A stretch of 60,000 bases of DNA. It comes from Strigamia acuminata (lineage: Eukaryota > Arthropoda > Chilopoda > Geophilomorpha > Linotaeniidae). The DNA lies in NCBI GenBank assembly GCA_949358305.1, contig OX442314.1, positions 53,331,369 to 53,391,368 on the forward strand, given 5' to 3'. Positions 50,423-59,834 of the stretch are shown here, one piece after another. Both the position numbers and the translations under genes were made by a program. A model generated the notes under the pieces. That model saw nothing but the letters and a program-made list of their open reading frames with translations. It made no database searches and had not been told where the DNA came from. Position 1 is the first letter of the stretch, and each line of letters opens with the position of its first letter.

Positions 50423-53400
50423 GTTTTTTGCCATGGCGAGTTTAATCTCTGCCATCTGCTTCATTATTGCGTCAAATTTAGCGTCTTCTTTCGCTGTTCT
50501 TGGGCACTCATTGGAATAGTGACCCGGTTGGTTACACTTGAAACAACGAATATTTGATTTGTCTCTTGGGGCTTCAGTCGATTTTTTCTTTTCAGGGTCT
50601 GCTTTCGACGGTGGCGTGTAATTTTTTCGAAAATACTTCGGAATTCGGCCGGCATTTGGTTTTAACCTGGCGCGAAATTCTTCTACCGCTCTATCTCGAT
50701 GGATGAGATGTACTAGCGGTCCTTCCTCATCGCAACCCGTTGATAAGGTATCGCGATAGCTTCGTATTTCTTCGTCCGTCGAATAATCGTCTTTTTCTTC
50801 TTTTTTGTCTGATTTTCCGGCATCTTGTCCGGCTTCCTCCCCCTCCTTGACCTCCTCCAGTGTCGCTTGCATGGCTGACGCTGTCGGTGCCTTTTTAGGG
50901 GCGGCCAAAGGGTTGGAAGGCAGCGTGGATGTCAGTTTATTTTTTATTTGTAAACCAACGCTAGCTTCTGCCAGCTCCATTATACCGCTAAGATATTCAG
51001 TAGGGCGCATAATTTTATCTGTCGCCCCATATCTTTCCGCACTCAACTTGAGACGTTTAGCGGTTGCTGCTTTCTCCGCTTCTGGTAAAGCGGAATAATA
51101 TCTTTTCTCGATATCTATCGTGTTCTCGAACAGGAAGGCGCTCATCTCCTCGTAGCTGCCTCCTGTCGGTGCCCTTTCTTCAAGTAGCACCCGTTGCGAG
51201 TACTCCGACAAACCGCCGAGAAAGAAAAGGTTGAATCCCGTGGCATGAAATTCCATCGGGGCCTTTTCGAACAACAATCTGGCGCGAATGTCGTAATCCA
51301 TTATGGTTTCACCAGGCATCTGGCGAAGACCTCGCATCTTTCGGCTCACCTCTTCGGGTGTCTCGCCGTAGCGCAGGTCGAATCTCATTAAAAAGTCGTC
51401 CCAATTGACGCCTTTCAATCCTTGGTACCACTCACGTGCCGAGCCTGTCATTAGCTCGACAATACCGTGGGTGAGCATGTCTCCTACGGTGGCTTTGGTG
51501 GCAGTCTTAATTCGAATTACTTCGTCAAGGAAGCGATCTCCCGCTTTCCATGACCCGTCGAAACGGTTCTGAATATAAAATTGCCACCTAATATTCCCGG
51601 TAACACTCATGGTGTCACGTCGGGAGACAGCGTATTTTTTCTTTACGCGGTCACCAGTGCTACGATTACGATCGTTTCGTTTGCTCAGATCAATTCCCTC
51701 GGCTTTTAACGAGCCGAGTAGGGCTCTTCCAAGCTCTCCCATCGTATACTGCCGACCCGTCGAATCGGTAAACGCGCTTTGTCGGGGAAGGTCCTGAAAC
51801 TCCTCCCGTCGGTGGTCGCTATTTTCCGATCGACGTCGTTTCTCTCTATCGCGCGGAGAGTTGGATCTCTTCCGGCGATTACTTGATTTTTCCTTTCGTC
51901 TGTCGTCGTTGGATGAGGGGTCGGAGCTGGGGTCGGGAGACGGTGAGCGGCGTGGCGGGTTGCGCCGTGAAGAGTTTGACTCTTTCCGGCCCCTACGACG
52001 GTCGTCACGTTCCCTTTCTCTGCGTTCATCGCGTTCTCTTTCCCTTCGTCTTTCTCCGGAACCTCTCTCCGAATCGTGATGACTGGGTGCATTTGACTCC
52101 AGTCCATCTGACGACGAATCACTATTTCCGTAGTGAAAATATTTCGGTCTTTCATCGCGTTTGCCTTCTTCTCGCGAAGAGGTGCGATCATGCGATTGTC
52201 TCCTTGACGACTCGTCGTCTTTAAGGATGGGCACTGGTTGTTGCCACTCAGTCCCTTGTGGATTATCATGCTGTTGGCTTGTGAGAGCTTGCTCTTCATT
52301 TCGCCTAGCATTATTAGCGTTGATTAATCGCGTTATCGCATTATTTGTGGCTGAATCGAGAGCTTGCATGCGGGGCCGAGTTTGTTGTTCTCTGGCCGAC
52401 GCATCTCTCTTGCGCGGAGTAGCTGGTGTTGCTCTCTCCGGCTGGGGTTTGGGTTTGGCCTTCGGCGTGCGCTTTGGGTCTCCCTCTAGGCTCTCGTCGG
52501 ACAGCTCGGATGAACTGACCTCTGGTTTGCGGACGGATTTCGGGTCATCTCGTCGCAATCTGGCCATAAATGCTCGCTCTGCTTCTTGTTGCGAGTGGAA
52601 AGCATATCGATGTGCTCTCAGGGCTCGGTCAACTATTTCTACCTCCTCGGGAGTAGTCGGATTGGGCTGGGTTCTGCCGTACTCGAGAGCTTGCGCTTCT
52701 CTTTCCGCCAGCTTCCTCCGTCTCTCGCGAATGGCTTGACGAGCCTCGTTCTCTGCATCCGCTTCAAATTGAGCGGAATCAACCAATTGTTGAGCGTGTG
52801 CACCTTCAACAATGGTGATTTGTGGGGATACACTGTGCGCTTTTAAAGCTGCACGTACGATCTGCAACGTTTCGTACACGGTAATTTTCCCCGTCGGAAG
52901 GGTGTATCTCACTCCTTCCGCCTGTGCCAATTGCATCGCATCAATCAAGGTGCCCGAGACGCTGTAAGGCTGGCTCGAAACACGCTTGACAGAGGATGAG
53001 TTGGACTTGTGTCCTTCGGACCTGACCGAAGCTGGGCGGCTTTGCGTAATTGGCGTGTTTAGTGCCGAATTAGCGGTCGTATTTGAGGCCGTCTTTTGTA
53101 TCGGAGACGCTGCTTTCGGACTGCCCACCTCGGTGTCGTGCGTTAGACGAGGCGATTGGTTACGGGATAAAACCTCGTTTCCGCTCGTCTCGCCGTCACG
53201 GTTAGAACGCGGCAGTTTGGAGTGAGATTGCTCTTCACCCCGCTCTGTCTCGTCCAATCGCTGCCTCGTCTCGGTGCGAGACGGGTGCGATGCCTCGGAT
53301 GCGCTTCTACGATCGGGTTTAGGCTTACGCCGTTTTTGCCTCGCTTCGTGCGCTGAGGCTTTGGGTAAGGGACCTCCAGATCGCAAGTGATAGTCGGCGC

Positions 53401-53467
53401 CTTTACGACTGCCGGCTCTCTTGTTTGCGTCGGAGTCGGAATCTGTTACTCGGGTATTATCTGCCAT
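50384..53467 (-). CDS. gag: Gag of element B
   Basis: 1027 aa from the ATG at 53467 (MADNTRVTDSDSDANK), about 70 nt after the primer site. The N-terminal two thirds is charged and low complexity, with Arg/Glu and Arg/Asp runs (ERRRERERDERRERERDD) and an SR-like section. A capsid-like block follows (RFDGSWKAGDRFLDEVIR, REWYQGLKGVNWDDFLMRF), similar to FDGGWQIGTQFLDEV of A. One CX2CX4HX4C zinc knuckle (CFKCNQPGHYSNEC) is near the C-terminus. The last 20 codons contain two A_AAA_AAC heptamers. Intact. Confidence 0.95.
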   Translation of the reverse strand: MADNTRVTDSDSDANKRAGSRKGADYHLRSGGPLPKASAHEARQKRRKPKPDRRSASEASHPSRTETRQRLDETERGEEQSHSKLPRSNRDGETSGNEVLSRNQSPRLTHDTEVGSPKAASPIQKTASNTTANSALNTPITQSRPASVRSEGHKSNSSSVKRVSSQPYSVSGTLIDAMQLAQAEGVRYTLPTGKITVYETLQIVRAALKAHSVSPQITIVEGAHAQQLVDSAQFEADAENEARQAIRERRRKLAEREAQALEYGRTQPNPTTPEEVEIVDRALRAHRYAFHSQQEAERAFMARLRRDDPKSVRKPEVSSSELSDESLEGDPKRTPKAKPKPQPERATPATPRKRDASAREQQTRPRMQALDSATNNAITRLINANNARRNEEQALTSQQHDNPQGTEWQQPVPILKDDESSRRQSHDRTSSREEGKRDERPKYFHYGNSDSSSDGLESNAPSHHDSERGSGERRRERERDERRERERDDRRRGRKESNSSRRNPPRRSPSPDPSSDPSSNDDRRKEKSSNRRKRSNSPRDREKRRRSENSDHRREEFQDLPRQSAFTDSTGRQYTMGELGRALLGSLKAEGIDLSKRNDRNRSTGDRVKKKYAVSRRDTMSVTGNIRWQFYIQNRFDGSWKAGDRFLDEVIRIKTATKATVGDMLTHGIVELMTGSAREWYQGLKGVNWDDFLMRFDLRYGETPEEVSRKMRGLRQMPGETIMDYDIRARLLFEKAPMEFHATGFNLFFLGGLSEYSQRVLLEERAPTGGSYEEMSAFLFENTIDIEKRYYSALPEAEKAATAKRLKLSAERYGATDKIMRPTEYLSGIMELAEASVGLQIKNKLTSTLPSNPLAAPKKAPTASAMQATLEEVKEGEEAGQDAGKSDKKEEKDDYSTDEEIRSYRDTLSTGCDEEGPLVHLIHRDRAVEEFRARLKPNAGRIPKYFRKNYTPPSKADPEKKKSTEAPRDKSNIRCFKCNQPGHYSNECPRTAKEDAKFDAIMKQMAEIKLAMAKNESKNESAQAAKK
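50411..50429 (-). other. Two in-frame A_AAA_AAC frameshift sites of element B
   Basis: The gag frame reads GCA AAA AAC GAG TCA AAA AAC GAG, so two canonical -1 heptamers (50429-50423 and 50417-50411) lie 12 nt apart in the same register. The -1 frame is open from either into pol. Confidence 0.75.
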
Positions 53468-53519
53468 TTCTTGCTTTGGGTATGATGTAATCACAGGTTA
53501 GAATCAGTTATTCGACTTG

Positions 53520-53537
53520 ATCCCGGACAGGCCCCCA
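53520..53537 (-). other. Putative primer binding site of element B
   Basis: Two bases after the 5' LTR the minus strand reads TGGGGGCCTGTCCGGGAT. Its complement ends in CCA and looks like a tRNA T-arm plus acceptor end. The tRNA is not identified. Confidence 0.55.
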
Positions 53538-53539
53538 CG

Positions 53540-54557
53540 TGTCGCGCTCAACTCTAACCGTCGCTAACTCGTGGGTTGATTACTTAATTCGACTAACTCA
53601 CTACCGCTTTGCTCAAGCGGTTTACCCAAAGAAATGATTACACAGATATAAAAGGTAAAATATAATATAGATTTATTCTGCGGGGCAATATACAGATATA
53701 TCTTATATATATATATATAAAGGGTAAGTAAAAGGTAAATCGGAATGGGTGATGGGAAATGGAAAGGCAAAGGTAAGATGAAAGCTGGCTGGAATCGGCG
53801 AGGTCGTCTGTTGTCTTGTGCGTGTCCAAGATGGCGTCCTCGTTGTGGCAACGTGATGTCGTCTGGGGCCGGCGTGGCAATATGGCGTCCTCGGCTCGTC
53901 TCTGGCTGGTCCTTCGGGCTCACGCTGGTCGGGCGCGAGTGAATGCTTAGTTAAAAGACTTACTTCGGGCTGTTGTCTAGGTTTTTGTGTGGTGTCCGGC
54001 GATCACACAGCGGCGGACTCTTCTGGTTCCCGGCGGTCACACAGCGGCGGGAACGCTCGTCGTGGTTTTACTGCAGTTTAGGCTTGTGCGACCGTTTGTC
54101 TGCACAACTCGCTAAACTGGAGTGGTTTTTACTATTTCTAGCTGGTGTGCTAAAATAGTGTGGTAATCTTATCTCGCAGGTTACTCTGCGGAGTTTGACA
54201 CTGACCAAACGTACTCACGGTAAATTGTCCTTTGTCCTCGGTCAATCCCAGTATTTTTACTTGGGCCTGATCTTGTAGGACGACGGATTTTACGTGTGTT
54301 TCTCGTTTGATGGTTGTGTTGGTTCTGCCCGCTCAGTGCAAGGCACATTCCTTTGCACAAAGCGGGGTCGACAGGTGACCGGAATCACCCAATGGTGGGG
54401 TGGACGAGCCATCCCCACTCCCTCAGGGCAGACGCCTGTCCATTGACTAGATGTCAATGCACTGAGGGAAGGGAGACGCGCTTGCGGCTCCCCTTACACC
54501 CGAAACGAGGTCACGAGAGAAACTCTTCGTTGACCCCGGTCCAGTCGGGTCACAACA
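53540..54557 (-). repeat. 5' LTR of element B
   Basis: 1018 bp, no difference from 41056-42073 seen by eye. An AATAAA on the minus strand near 53672 and a TATA-rich run near 53705-53720 are possible signals. Confidence 0.95.
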
Positions 54558-54778
54558 AATTTAACCACCATTACCATGCCTACAATTTTAGATTCCCGAC
54601 CAATTGGAAGAAAAGGACATTCCGTATTACGACACGCATCTAAAACATTAAAGAATTGTTAATAAACTTTTAATTAACGGGAATTTCCATAATATTTTAC
54701 TGCATCGGAAATAAAATTAACATTCGGGCATTTTAGTCATGTCATACTCGTGTAGGGATTCGCACAGATCGTCGCTGT
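54558..54778. repeat. Right-arm module resumed after element B
   Basis: In reverse complement it continues the match to the left arm (33890 down to 33680), including the phrase TAATGGTGGTTAAAT that defines the empty site. Confidence 0.75.
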
Positions 54779-55045
54779 TTAACCACTTTCTTCGATGGAA
54801 ATCCCTTCATCACACCTTTTGGCCATCTGCACTGCTTTTTGCGCAGAATTTACTTCTCGAAGATGATCTGCTACAACGACTGACATGTGTTCCAAATCGT
54901 CCAGAGCTTGTAGTTCCGGCATCAGTCCGTTGTCCACTTTTGTTGCCGACTTCGTCTTGTTCTTCTGACCACATTTCTCGCTCATCGACGATTTCTCCGG
55001 CTTCTTCAACGCGCGTAGTCTCGGTAAAAAATAAACACGCAGCAC
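54779..55045 (-). other. Small ORF shared by both arms, right copy
   Basis: About 88 codons on the minus strand. From KKPEKSSMSEK to the stop it matches the left copy at 33446-33676 with a few substitutions (ISIEESG against ISIKESG). Most differences keep the frame, and there are no indels in the frame. A TTTTTTACCGAG stretch just upstream resembles a splice acceptor. Protein not recognised. Confidence 0.45.
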
Positions 55046-55756
55046 ATCTAGAACTGTTTATTTTTTTTCAATTTGACTGTTGTGTTTGGGTTCGACCAAA
55101 CACCCAGGGTCAAATCCAAAAAAAAAAAAAATTGGTTCGACTCACTTGCCAGCCATGCTGACACAAACGCACCTTTTACGGCATCGATCGCCAACCATCG
55201 TCGAATCCAAACACTTTTTTTTTTACGTATAATTTTTTGGATTCGACGGTGGGTGAGGGATCGATGCCGTAGAAGGTGCAGTTGAGCCGGCATGGCTGAA
55301 TTTATCCAACACCGTTTTTTTATTTATTTTTCTTATTTTATTCTTTTGGATTTAACCGTGGGTGTTTGGCCGATCGTCGCCATCATTTCGTCTTCTCGCT
55401 CGAGACAGCTCGGATCGAGCGCCACATGTTCCAAATAATCCACGGCTTGCAGTGCCGGCATGTCCGTTTTCCAACTGAAAAAAGAAGCTTACAACACAAA
55501 AAAAAACAAAAAAATTAATACAAACAACAACCCACTTCGTGCGATCTGAACTTCGAATCGTCCAACTTATTTCAGCGCATACTTCAAGTCTTCGTAACGC
55601 AGTAATTCGATGCTAAGTCCGCCATTACAATTCATAAATTAATAATAATAATCAACATTACCGTGTATTACTTCTTTGTTATTTCAATAACAATACTATT
55701 GTAAGTTGCCAAGGAAATTCCTTGGCAACCTCTTTCTATTGTTCGATCACATTAAA
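55046..55756. other. Right-arm interior
   Basis: Holds the third hairpin module (55135-55308), a copy of the LQAVDYLEHV segment on the minus strand (55372-55460), and a perfect palindrome GTTGCCAAGG-AAATT-CCTTGGCAAC at 55706-55730. No intact gene. Confidence 0.5.
55135..55308. repeat. Hairpin module, copy 3
   Basis: Same inverted-repeat module as 40000-40150 and 40290-40458. Confidence 0.65.
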
Positions 55757-58260
55757 TCAATTTGTACATTACAAATCAATACAAACAAAGTACTAACAGA
55801 ATCTGTAGAGAAAAGTGAAATTGGGTGTGTGTATTCCAGCATCAAGTTGGCAGCACACATTTTTCCCGGAGTGCCCGAAACCGGTCAAATCGATTTTATG
55901 GCTTGTAGAGACCAATACGAACGACAATTTATAGATTACAAATCAATACTAACAGAGTACTAACAGAATCTGTAAAGAAAAGTCAAATTGGGTGTGTGTA
56001 TTCCAGCATCAAGTTGGCAGCACACATTTTTCCCGGAGTGCCCGAAACCGGTCAAATCGATTTTATGGCTTGTAGAGACCAATACGAACGACAATTTATA
56101 GATTACAAATCAATACTAACAGAGTACTAACAGAATCTGTAAAGAAAAGTGAAATTGGGTGTGTGTATTCCAGCATCAAGTTGGCAGCACAGGCTTGTCC
56201 CCGAGTGCCCGAAAGCGGTCAAATCGATTTTGTGGCTTGTACGGTCCAATACAAACGACAATTTGTACATTACAAATCAATACTAACAGAGTACTAACAG
56301 AATCTGTAAAGAAAAGTCAAATTGGGTGTGTGTATTCCAGCATCAAGTTGGCAGCACACATTTTTCCCGGAGTGCCCGAAACCGGTCAAATCGATTTTAT
56401 GGCTTGTAGAGACCAATACGAACGACAATTTATAGATTACAAATCAATACTAACAGAGTACTAACAGAATCTGTAAAGAAAAGTCAAATTGGGTGTGTGT
56501 ATTCCAGCATCAAGTTGGCAGCACACATTTTTCCCGGAGTGCCCGAAACCGGTCAAATCGATTTTGTGGCTTGCACGGACCAATACAAACGACAATTTAT
56601 ACATTACAAATCTATACTAACTGAGTACTAACAGAATCTGTAAAGAAAAGTGAAATTGGGTGTGTGTATTCCAGCATCAAGTTGGCAGCACAGGCTTGTC
56701 CCCGAGTGCCCGAAAGCGGTCAAATCGATTTTGTGGCTTGTACGGTCCAATACAAACGACAATTTGTACATTACAAATCAATACTAACAGAGTACTAACA
56801 GAATCTGTAAAGAAAAGTCAAATTGGGTGTGTGTATTCCAGCATCAAGTTGGCAGCACACATTTTTCCCGGAGTGCCCGAAACCGGTCAAATCGATTTTA
56901 TGGCTTGTAGAGACCAATACGAACGACAATTTATAGATTACAAATCAATACTAACAGAGTACTAACAGAATCTGTAAAGAAAAGTCAAATTGGGTGTGTG
57001 TATTCCAGCATCAAGTTGGCAGCACACATTTTTCCCGGAGTGCCCGAAACCGGTCAAATCGATTTTGTGGCTTGCACGGACCAATACAAACGACAATTTA
57101 TACATTACAAATCTATACTAACTGAGTACTAACAGAATCTGTAAAGAAAAGTGAAATTGGGTGTGTGTATTCCAGCATCAAGTTGGCAGCACAGGCTTGT
57201 CCCCGAGTGCCCGAAAGCGGTCAAATCGATTTTGTGGCTTGTACAGACCAATACAAATGACAATTTATACATTACAAATCAATACTAACAGAGTGCTAAC
57301 AGAATCTGTAAAGAAAAGTCAAATTGGGTGTGTGTATTCCAGCATCAAGTTGGCAGCACACGCTTGTCCCCGAGTGCCTGAAAGCGGTCAAATCGATTTT
57401 GTGGCTTGTACAGACCAATACAAATGACAATTTATACATTACAAATCAATACTAACAGAGTGCTAACAGAATCTGTAAAGAAAAGTCAAATTGGGTGTGT
57501 GTATTCCAGCATCAAGTTGGCAGCACACGCTTTACCCCAAGTGCCCGAAACCGGTCAAATCGATTTTACGGCTTGCAGAGACCAATACAAACAACAATTT
57601 GTACATTACAAATCAATACTAACAGAGTGCTAACAGAATCTGTAAAGAAAAGTCAAATTGGGTGTGTGTATTCCAGCATCAAGTTGGCAGCACACGCTTT
57701 ACCCCAAGTGCCCGAAACCGGTCAAATCGATTTTACGGCTTGCAGAGACCAATACAAACAACAATTTGTACATTACAAATCAATACTAACAGAGTGCTAA
57801 CAGAATCTGTAAAGAAAAGTCAAATTGGGTGTGTGTATTCCAGCATCAAGTTGGCAGCACACGCTTTACCCCAAGTGCCCGAAATCGGTCAAATCGATTT
57901 TGCGGCTTGCAGAGACCAATACAAACGACAATTTATACATTACAAATCAATACTAACTAAATACTAAAAGAATCTGTAAAGAAAAGTGAAATTGGGTGTG
58001 TGTATTCTAGCATCAAGTTGACAGCACACGCTTTTCTCTGAGTGCCCGAAAGCGGTCAAATCGATTTTGTGGCTTGCACGGACCAATACAAACGACAATT
58101 TGTAGATTACAAATCTATACTAACTGAGTACTAACAGAATCTGTAAAGAAAAGTGAAATTGGGTGTGTGTATTCCAGCATCAAGTTGGCAGCACACTCTG
58201 TAGAATTTTTTGCAAAGCAATACAAACGAAAATTTATACATTACAAATGAATACTAACGG
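55757..58260. repeat. Right-arm 167-bp tandem array
   Basis: About 15 monomers in opposite orientation to the left-arm array. Part of it has a three-monomer higher-order period: the blocks beginning at 56159 and 56660 are 501 bp apart and look identical over at least 300 bp. Landmark TTCCAGCATCAAGTTGGCAG recurs every 167 bp. The 101-codon open frames here are by-products of the repeat. Confidence 0.9.
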
Positions 58261-58470
58261 AATACTAACAGAATCTGCAGAAAAAAGTTCAAATTTGGAA
58301 AAGTGTGCTGTAGGCGTATAGTTGACAGCACATTGGAAAACCATTGTTTATTCTAGTTCTATCAGAATACAAATTGCCAAACTTGGCATACAAACAATAC
58401 AAACCATGACTAACAAACTACAAACGTTTCAGCCAATTCTGAAACAATGTGCTGTCAACTATATGCACGT
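58261..58470. repeat. Right terminal inverted repeat with internal hairpin
   Basis: Mirror of 12232-12420, ending ...CTATATGCACGT. The internal hairpin arms (GTATAGTTGACAGCACATTG near 58316 and its inverse near 58445) are kept. Confidence 0.8.
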
Positions 58471-58479
58471 GTGTAAGTG
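58471..58479. repeat. 9-bp target site duplication, right copy
   Basis: GTGTAAGTG, identical to 12223-12231. Confidence 0.9.
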
Positions 58480-59083
58480 GTATCATGTCAAATTCCTTCA
58501 AGAATAATTTCTCGAAGGTGTCCCAATCGATGAATCGGGTGACGTTGGCTAAGTACCAATCTCGGGCGAAACCAGATAAATACAAAGGTACGCCCTTTTT
58601 AACCATTTCGTCAAAAGTTATGCCTTTGGAGATGGCTACTGTCTTGGCCGTTGCTAAGAATTCATCAACATCTTCCTGTTTTCCCTCGAAAACAGGAATT
58701 TTGTGCATAAAGTGATTATTTTGTTGTTGTTGCTGCATCATTTGCGTATAATTTTGCATTTGCAAATTTATTTGCATTTGATTATCTTCTAAATTCCTAC
58801 GAGGAGATTTAGATCGGGCACGTTTCGCTGGTCTTGTGCAAATCAAATGGCTTTGATTTGAATCCAGAGGAGAATCAACATTATCTAGGTTTATTCTCTG
58901 ATTACGTCGTTGGATAGTTCGTACGTGTGTTACTGCTTCGGTTGTAGGTTTGTACTGGCTTCGATCCATACCGTACGATTGACAGTAAAGGGTTAGATCG
59001 CCGGGAATTAATTCCGTTGGATCATTTAATGGCCGATAATTTGATTTGTCCGAATCAAACATTGGAAAGTTTCGTTGAGCCAT
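58480..59083 (-). pseudogene. Gag-like gene of element D, 5' part
   Basis: About 201 codons from the ATG at 59083 (MAQRNFPMFDSDKSNYRPL). A basic, Gln-rich N-terminus (MMQQQQQNNHF) precedes a capsid-type block (IPVFEGKQEDVDEFLATAKT, LYLSGFARDWYLANV, WDTFEKLFLKEF) typical of Ty3/gypsy and Arc-like Gag. The frame is cut by the 46-kb insertion and continues at 12222. Just upstream, a strong donor (CAA|GTAAGTG near 59160) and an AG acceptor near 59121 suggest a spliced 5' leader, which would fit either a host-type gene or a retroelement leader. Confidence 0.7.
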
Positions 59084-59670
59084 AATTATTTCTACGAAAT
59101 AGAGATTTAAATGCTTTATTACTAAAGAACGAATAAATATAGACTTAAAAAAACACTTACTTGTTAGCTTTGCTGGTTTTCAAGGTGCGAAATTCAAACT
59201 GGGTTGGGAGACGGGACGGCGTGGTCAAGATGGCACTGAGTCGCGCCACCTGTTAAACTTCTGTGTTCACAGTAAAATAGTTGATCATAATCCCGTTAAT
59301 CTGTATGGCTCGAATTGGTGGACTTATAATTCCACCAATAAGCAATGTCAACATGGCACCTAAATTTGGAGTTCTCTTCTAAGTCCGTCCTGGGCAGATT
59401 TAGACTTGTCTACCAAATTGAATAATTTAAATACCCTTTCTACGACAATTTTTTTTTTTTATTTTTGTAAAGTGACTACAGACAAGGTTTCAATAAAGAA
59501 ATGTTTTATAAATATTTTTGCGTTTTTATCTAAATAAACATTCACTTTAATCCAAATTAACTTCTACGATGTATGTATATTTTTAAAGTGCGTTTTTTAT
59601 AATATACATAGAATATAAACGAGATATATTAATTTTTAAATGTTTATCGTACTTCATAATTCATAATATT
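59084..59670. other. Upstream region of gene D
   Basis: A possible primer site (minus strand TGGCGCGACTCAGTGCC near 59248) and a possible LTR start TGTTAAAC at 59251 are weak hints of a 5' LTR; no partner LTR was found. A perfect small hairpin ATTGGTGGA-loop-TCCACCAAT lies at 59314-59339. 59400-59670 is AT-rich with nothing recognised. Confidence 0.35.
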
Positions 59671-59824
59671 TCATACTTCAAATCCAAGATTGATTCTATC
59701 ATTAAGCCATGTCCGTGTTTTATAATCGCCGTGATGGCACTTGCAGTGGCACGTTGGAGGCGTACAGATAAGTTGTATTTGGATTTGGTCGTATTCTCGA
59801 TGGATTTGAATATGATCAGAAAGT
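59671..59824 (-). CDS. Probable last exon of a host gene
   Basis: A pyrimidine-containing acceptor (TTCATTTCAG) at 59834-59825 opens a 50-codon frame in phase 1. It includes a Cys/His-rich stretch CTPPTCHCKCHHGDYK and ends GFEV before TGA. Upstream exons would lie beyond the right edge. Product not recognised; the short length keeps confidence low. Confidence 0.4.
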
Positions 59825-59834
59825 CTGAAATGAA

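Larger units (their letters stand above)
41056..54557 (-). mobile_element. LTR retrotransposon B, Ty3/gypsy type, with third ORF
   Basis: 13,502 bp with direct 1018-bp LTRs that look identical, and a 4-bp duplication AATT (41052-41055 and 54558-54561). Minus-strand order is LTR, primer site, gag, pol, ORF3, polypurine tract, LTR. All three ORFs are open. The paralogous sequence at 33880-33925 shows the empty target site. Same plan as A but more compact and GC-richer. Probably a very recent, possibly active insertion. Confidence 0.95.
12232..58470. mobile_element. 46.2-kb fold-back transposon-like insertion
   Basis: Both ends begin ACGTGCATATAGTTGACAGC reading inward, in inverted orientation, and stay highly similar for over 400 bp until they merge into inverted arrays of a 167-bp repeat. 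Inner modules also recur in opposite orientation: 33.3-34.2 kb matches 55.1-54.56 kb plus 41.05-40.64 kb, and 37.87-38.25 kb matches 38.98-38.75 kb, leaving a roughly 500-bp loop near 38.5 kb. The 9-bp target duplication and repeat-laden inverted arms resemble Drosophila Foldback elements; 9-bp duplications are also typical of the Mutator superfamily. No transposase was recognised, so it is probably non-autonomous. Elements A and B are later insertions; without them and their 4-bp duplications it would be about 13.25 kb. Confidence 0.85.

Noticed and set aside
56159-57967. Repeated 101-codon ORFs in the right array
   Set aside because: They arise from reading a 167-bp tandem repeat, not a multiple of three, through two frames; no start context or domain.
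55757-58260. Possible CRISPR array
   Set aside because: Monomers are continuous 167-bp repeats without unique spacers, in a eukaryotic transposon.
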